DNA from: DASSHC01 sp035693105
GTDB taxonomy: Bacteria; Chloroflexota; Chloroflexia; Thermomicrobiales; Thermomicrobiaceae
Length of the DNA stretch: 26,057 nucleotides
Direction: 5' to 3'
Assembly (NCBI GenBank): GCA_035693105.1
Contig: DASSHC010000236.1
Location: forward strand, 1-26,057
Every line of letters starts with the position of its first letter. Position 1 is the stretch's first letter. Positions 23,089 through 26,057 of the stretch are shown here, piece by piece. The notes beneath the pieces were generated by a model. The model had not been told where the DNA came from, did no database searches, and worked only from the letters and a program-made list of their open reading frames with translations. Both the position numbers and the translations under genes were made by a program.

Positions 23089-24173
23089 TAGGCTGTCTCC
23101 TTGCCGACCACGTGGGCGAAGGCCATGCGCCCGGCACCGGTCTGCAACGTCCGGGTGACGATCACCTTGACATCTTGTCCGATCAAGTTCTTGCCCGACT
23201 CCACCACGACCATGGTGCCGTCGGTGAGATAGCCGACCCCTTGATCGAATTCGCGTCCCGGCTGGATGATCTTCAAATCCATCTCCTCGCCGGGCACGAT
23301 CGGGGGCCGCAGGATGTTGGCCAGGTGGTGGATGTTCAGCACCCGCACGGCTTGCAGCGTGGCCACGCGCTCCAGGTTGCGGTCGCCGGTCAGGATGCGA
23401 AAGCCGTTGCGCTGCGCCAGCCGCAGCAGCTTGCTATCGACATCCGGCTCGTCGAGCACGTCGAGCTCGACGATCTGCAGCCGCTCCGAGGCGTCGCGTT
23501 TGAGGCGGTCGAGGATGTCGAGCCCGCGGTGCCCGCGCTCGCGGCGCGAGAGGTCGGACGAGTCGGCCACCAGTTGCAGCTCGCGCAGCACGAACTGCGG
23601 CACCACCAGATCACCGGGCAGAAAGCCGGAGCCGGCCAGATCGGCGATGCGTCCGTCGATGATGGCACTCGTATCGAGCAGAATCGGCGCGAAGGCGGCG
23701 GGGATCTCGGAGTTCGGCTCGCGGCGGATGAGCAGCGCCTGCAATTCCCGCTTCTTGGTCAGGAAGGCGACGACCGAGACGCTGCAGATGGCCAGCGCGC
23801 CGAGCGCGGGCAGGAGTTTCCCTGAGACATTCGGCAGAAGCGACAGCGGCCAGGCCAGGAGCGCCGAGATGACCCCGCCGATGACCAGCGCGACCGCCAC
23901 GGCGATGATGTCGATGGCCGAGAGGCGGCGGATCTCCTGATGCAGCCAGTGGAAGATGCCGAGGGTGATGTAGGGTGTGACCAGAAAGAGGAGGGCGCCG
24001 AGCAGCGCCGCCAGAAAGAGGGGAAAGCCAAGAGGCACCTGTTCGATGGGGGATGGGTGCCAGCTCGAGCCGATGCCCCAGCCGATCACGATCCCAACCA
24101 GCAGTCCGACATAGCGCAGGGCCCGTCCCAAAGGAGTGCGCGTGCGTTGGGCCCGAGAACGCCGGTCAGACAT
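23088..24173 (-). CDS. Membrane PIN-TRAM domain protein (YacL-like)
   Basis: The 361-residue protein has four membrane helices (about 21-37, 48-68, 86-107, 119-138). A cytoplasmic PIN nuclease-fold domain (about 162-285) follows, with the acidic set LLDTSAIIDGRI (D167), RELQ (E198), DVDSK (D246) and LTGDRN (D264). A C-terminal TRAM domain (about 291-355) has GEEMDLKIIQPGREFDQGVGYLTDGTMVVVE. This is the YacL architecture, commonly found just upstream of ispD and ispF in Gram-positive bacteria and Chloroflexota, as here. The PIN residues are intact, so RNase activity is plausible, but the physiological target is unknown. The ATG at 24173 has AAGGTG 7 nt upstream. It is first gene of the ispD-ispF-dtd operon. 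Confidence 0.93.
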   Translation of the reverse strand: MSDRRSRAQRTRTPLGRALRYVGLLVGIVIGWGIGSSWHPSPIEQVPLGFPLFLAALLGALLFLVTPYITLGIFHWLHQEIRRLSAIDIIAVAVALVIGGVISALLAWPLSLLPNVSGKLLPALGALAICSVSVVAFLTKKRELQALLIRREPNSEIPAAFAPILLDTSAIIDGRIADLAGSGFLPGDLVVPQFVLRELQLVADSSDLSRRERGHRGLDILDRLKRDASERLQIVELDVLDEPDVDSKLLRLAQRNGFRILTGDRNLERVATLQAVRVLNIHHLANILRPPIVPGEEMDLKIIQPGREFDQGVGYLTDGTMVVVESGKNLIGQDVKVIVTRTLQTGAGRMAFAHVVGKETA

Positions 24174-24253
24174 CGCTTACACCTTCAGTTGCGGTTCCTG
24201 ACCCGCCACGTGGACGTTCGTAAGCAAGGGGAGAGCGTGCCGCCGCGATGGTG

Positions 24254-24282
24254 GTTTCCAGGCACGCAAGATACCCGGAAAC
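24254..24282 (-). promoter_or_regulatory. Hairpin in the leader of the PIN-TRAM/isp operon
   Basis: GTTTCCGGG and CCTGGAAAC (minus strand) form a 9-bp stem including one G-U pair, with an 11-nt loop. It lies in the roughly 120-nt leader between the promoter and the PIN-TRAM start. It has no T-run and matches no riboswitch class I know. Confidence 0.35.
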
Positions 24283-24300
24283 GGTTGCTTCCGTTCAGCG

Positions 24301-24329
24301 AGTGTAGCATTCCGGTTTCGGCCGGTCAA
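24301..24329 (-). promoter_or_regulatory. Sigma-A promoter of the PIN-TRAM-ispD-ispF-dtd operon
   Basis: On the minus strand TTGACC (24324-24329), exactly 17 nt, then TACACT (24301-24306), preceded by TGC as an extended -10. This is one of the best promoters in the window. Predicted start near 24294. Confidence 0.8.
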
Positions 24330-24372
24330 CGCGGCGGGCGGGCGCGAGGGGGCCGGTCAGGTGGTCAAGGGC

Positions 24373-24708
24373 TCAATAGACCGCGCCACCCAGACGCGCC
24401 TCACGGCTGGGCGTGAGGAGGGCGATCTGGCCGTCGGCGCCGGGCACGCCGAGGATCAGCACCTCCGACAGGAAGCCGGCGATGTTGCGCGGGGGGAGGT
24501 TGACCACACCGATGACCTGCATCCCGAGCAGCGCGTCCTGGGTGTAGTTGGTGGCCTGAATGCTGGAGCGCCTGCGGCCCAGGTCGGGGCCGAAGTCGAC
24601 CGTGACGCGATAGGCCGGCTTGCGCGCGCGGGGGAAGTCCTCGACCGCGGTGATCACGCCGGTCCGCAGCTCGAGCCGCTGGAAGTCCTCGATCGTCACC
24701 GTCTCCAC
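24373..24708 (-). CDS. csaA: CsaA-like tRNA-binding (EMAP/OB-fold) protein
   Basis: A single OB-fold tRNA-binding domain of 111 residues, the usual CsaA length. CsaA has been described as a secretion-related chaperone and binds tRNA-like ligands; a clear cellular role is not settled. Diagnostic stretches are TIEDFQRLELRTGVITAVEDFPRARKPAYRV, DFGPDLGRRRSSIQAT, GMQVIGVVNLPPRNIAGFLSEVLILG and the C-terminal IALLTP. The GTG at 24708 has GAGAGGG 7 nt upstream. There is no methionyl-tRNA synthetase part in frame, so it is the free-standing form. The 199-nt gap downstream holds the isp operon promoter. Confidence 0.93.
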   Translation of the reverse strand: METVTIEDFQRLELRTGVITAVEDFPRARKPAYRVTVDFGPDLGRRRSSIQATNYTQDALLGMQVIGVVNLPPRNIAGFLSEVLILGVPGADGQIALLTPSREARLGGAVY

Positions 24709-24801
24709 GTTGTCGCCCTCTCCGCTGCCGGCGCTGCTCGCTGCATGTCTGATACTACAGGGTCGAGCCGGAGATCTGGCGGTCCGCCGCTATCTGCTCC
24801 C

Positions 24802-24837
24802 GGTCATCCCTTCGACGGGCTCAGGACAGGCTCTGCC
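24802..24837. repeat. Dispersed TTCGACGGGCTCAGGACAGGCTCT-type repeat fragment
   Basis: A single copy of a GTCATCCC...CTCAGGACAGG motif, related by its ends to the inverted repeat that follows at 24844. Strings of this kind recur between genes in many high-GC genomes. The unit boundaries are not certain. Confidence 0.45.
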
Positions 24838-24843
24838 CCCTGT

Positions 24844-24940
24844 GTCATCCTGAGGCCGCAGCCGAAGGATCTCCTCTCGCGTGCATAATCGCTGCTGCTC
24901 CATCGTTAGGAGAGATCCTTCGGCTGCGGCTCAGGATGAC
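24844..24940. repeat. Large inverted repeat (about 30-nt arms)
   Basis: The left arm 24844-24873 (GTCATCCTGAGG...GGATCTC) and right arm 24912-24940 (GAGATCCTTCGG...CAGGATGAC) are complementary except for one extra G in the left arm. The spacer is 38 nt. Decayed copies of its end (CTTCGGATGACAG at 24971, CCAGGATGATAGGG at 24992) follow. The 360-nt space 24709-25068 holds only these repeats and no gene. Confidence 0.8.
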
Positions 24941-25068
24941 AAGGGGCGGCTCAGGGTGTCTGGGTCGGTGCTTCGGATGACAGGGGTGCGGCCCAGGATG
25001 ATAGGGCGGCCTCCGTGGCCGACGCCTCGCTGCCAGGTACCCCCACCGGCGTTGCCCGGCGCGGCGCG

Positions 25069-25284
25069 CTAGCCCGGCTTCAGCTCGTCGCCGGCCATGT
25101 TGAGGATGACGCGGTCGCCGGCGATGGCGTAGACCGCGTCGAAGGGGATCTCCAGGTCGGGCAGCGGCAGGTGCTCGACCCGCATCCGCGCGTCGTCCAC
25201 CGCTGTGACAAACCCGACCATCTTGTTGTCCGAGGTCACGACCTGCATGCCCGGCTGCACCCGCGCTCGCCGCTCCTCCGCCAC
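25069..25284 (-). CDS. DUF2171/PRC-barrel-like small protein
   Basis: This 71-residue protein has the beta-barrel pattern of DUF2171 and PRC-barrel-like domains: VQPGMQVVTSDNKMVGFVTAVD, then MRVEHLPLPDLEIPFDAVYAIAGDRVILN. The function of such stand-alone domains is unknown; they look like small ligand- or protein-binding barrels. The GTG at 25284 follows AGGAG at 8 nt. It lies 71 nt downstream of the EAL gene on the same strand and may share its transcript. No cysteine, membrane helix or signal peptide. Confidence 0.8.
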   Translation of the reverse strand: MAEERRARVQPGMQVVTSDNKMVGFVTAVDDARMRVEHLPLPDLEIPFDAVYAIAGDRVILNMAGDELKPG

Positions 25285-25355
25285 CGTGGCAGCTCCTTCC
25301 GCGACTGGCTACCCGCCCTCCACACGACGGATCGCACAATCACTGCCGGGCGGCA

Positions 25356-26057
25356 TCAGCTCGCGAAATCCGGCAGGCGGCCACCCGTCAGCCGCAGCAG
25401 ACGGGCAAACGCGCCGGGCGGGTTCGGCGGAGCCAGCGCGGGGCCCTCGGCAAGATCGCAACCGAGCGAGCGCGCCCGCGCGACGTCGTCCGCCGTCGCC
25501 ACCCCACTCGCCACCACCGGCAGCCCGAGCGCGTGCCCAACCGCCACCAGCGCGCGCCGGGACCTGTCGTCCTCCGGCTCCGCACCGGGCGCCGCGTCCA
25601 CCTCCGGCGCCAGCTTGAGCAGGTCGAGCGGCAGGCGGCGCAGGACGGTCAACGCCGCCACGCCGGAGCCGAACGCGCCGAGCGCCAGGCGGACACCCTG
25701 GCCGTGCAGCGCCCGCAATGCCTCCAGCTCGCGGTCCGCCGCGCTGGCGACGACCGCTTCGTCGATCTCCAGCAGCAGCGAGGCGGCCGGTAGGCGGCCC
25801 TGGCGCAGCGCGCGTGCGACCTCCACCGCGAGGTCCGGTTGCCGCAGATGGTGCGCGGAGAGCGCGACGCTGAGCCACAGCGGCGGCTCGGCCGGGGAGA
25901 CGCTCTGCCATTCGCCGAGCTGCGCGCACGCCTCATCGAGCAGCCAGCGTCCGATCGTGCGGTCCAGGCCGCTCGCCTGCGCCAGGTCGCGGAACGACGC
26001 CGGGTCGAGCGGGCCGTGCTCGGGGTGATCCCAGCAGGGCAGCGCCGCGACGGCCAC
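25356..26057 (-). CDS. Degenerate EAL-domain protein, 5' end beyond the window
   Basis: The visible 233 residues span most of an EAL (cyclic-di-GMP phosphodiesterase) domain: CWDHPEHGPLDPASFRDLAQASGLDRTIGRWLLDEACAQLGEW, the SVALSAHHLRQPDL segment, FGSGVAALTVLRRLPLDLLKL and LGCDLAEGPALAPP. The catalytic residues are replaced: EAL reads AAL, VNLSA reads VALSA, DDFGTG reads GAFGSG, and AEGVE reads ASGVA. It should therefore not hydrolyse c-di-GMP. It might still bind it or act through protein contacts. The frame is open to the right edge and the domain start is missing, so any N-terminal sensory or GGDEF domain lies outside. The stop at 25356 is 71 nt before the DUF2171 gene. Confidence 0.85.
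   Translation of the reverse strand: MAVAALPCWDHPEHGPLDPASFRDLAQASGLDRTIGRWLLDEACAQLGEWQSVSPAEPPLWLSVALSAHHLRQPDLAVEVARALRQGRLPAASLLLEIDEAVVASAADRELEALRALHGQGVRLALGAFGSGVAALTVLRRLPLDLLKLAPEVDAAPGAEPEDDRSRRALVAVGHALGLPVVASGVATADDVARARSLGCDLAEGPALAPPNPPGAFARLLRLTGGRLPDFAS

Overview
The window is high-GC bacterial chromosome, gene dense, with many GTG starts (rpoD, coaE, the DsbA-like gene, the zinc-ribbon and MutL-like genes, ispF, ispD, csaA and others). It appears to come from the phylum Chloroflexota, most likely a Thermomicrobia/Sphaerobacter-like lineage. Pointers are the secreted protein with tandem HNLCG/GGLAVFGYP modules, the zinc-ribbon plus MutL-like cluster, and intergenic palindromes of the GTAGGGGCxGAC type. 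This placement is from remembered family patterns, not from a search. No tRNA, rRNA, CRISPR array, prophage or insertion sequence was seen.

Layout, left to right. (1) Minus strand 51-3509: a small alanine-rich protein, the housekeeping sigma factor rpoD, and lysA. (2) Plus strand 3820-10632: an ABC-F ATPase and coaE (overlapping by 4 nt), a DsbA/FrnE-like gene interrupted by an in-frame TGA at the catalytic cysteine position, an M50 intramembrane protease, prfB with its programmed +1 frameshift, and a secreted HExxH peptidase overlapping the end of prfB. (3) Minus strand 10833-13271: a secreted protein with six Ig-like repeats. (4) Plus strand 13522-17235: the CIRCE-controlled hrcA-grpE-dnaK heat-shock operon. 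(5) Minus strand 17546-21341: a three-gene cluster (zinc-ribbon membrane protein, MutL-like ASKHA protein, hybrid-motif protein) of unknown function. (6) Minus strand 21460-24173: a tightly overlapped PIN-TRAM, ispD, ispF, dtd operon behind a good sigma-A promoter. (7) Minus strand 24373-26057: csaA, a DUF2171-like protein, and the 3' part of a degenerate EAL-domain gene that runs off the right edge.

The most notable finding is the DsbA-like gene at 6466-7083. Its in-frame UGA falls exactly where the family has the nucleophilic cysteine. A short stem-loop with a G-starting apical loop sits 20 nt downstream, as in bacterial SECIS elements. The predicted 205-residue product has no cysteine at all, so selenocysteine would be its only thiol-type redox residue. 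About 1.8 kb downstream on the same strand, prfB (release factor 2, which reads UGA) carries the classical CUU-UGA-C frameshift site, so two differently recoded UGA codons, both followed by C, lie close together. Paired palindromic repeats in the intergenic spaces are the other recurring structure.
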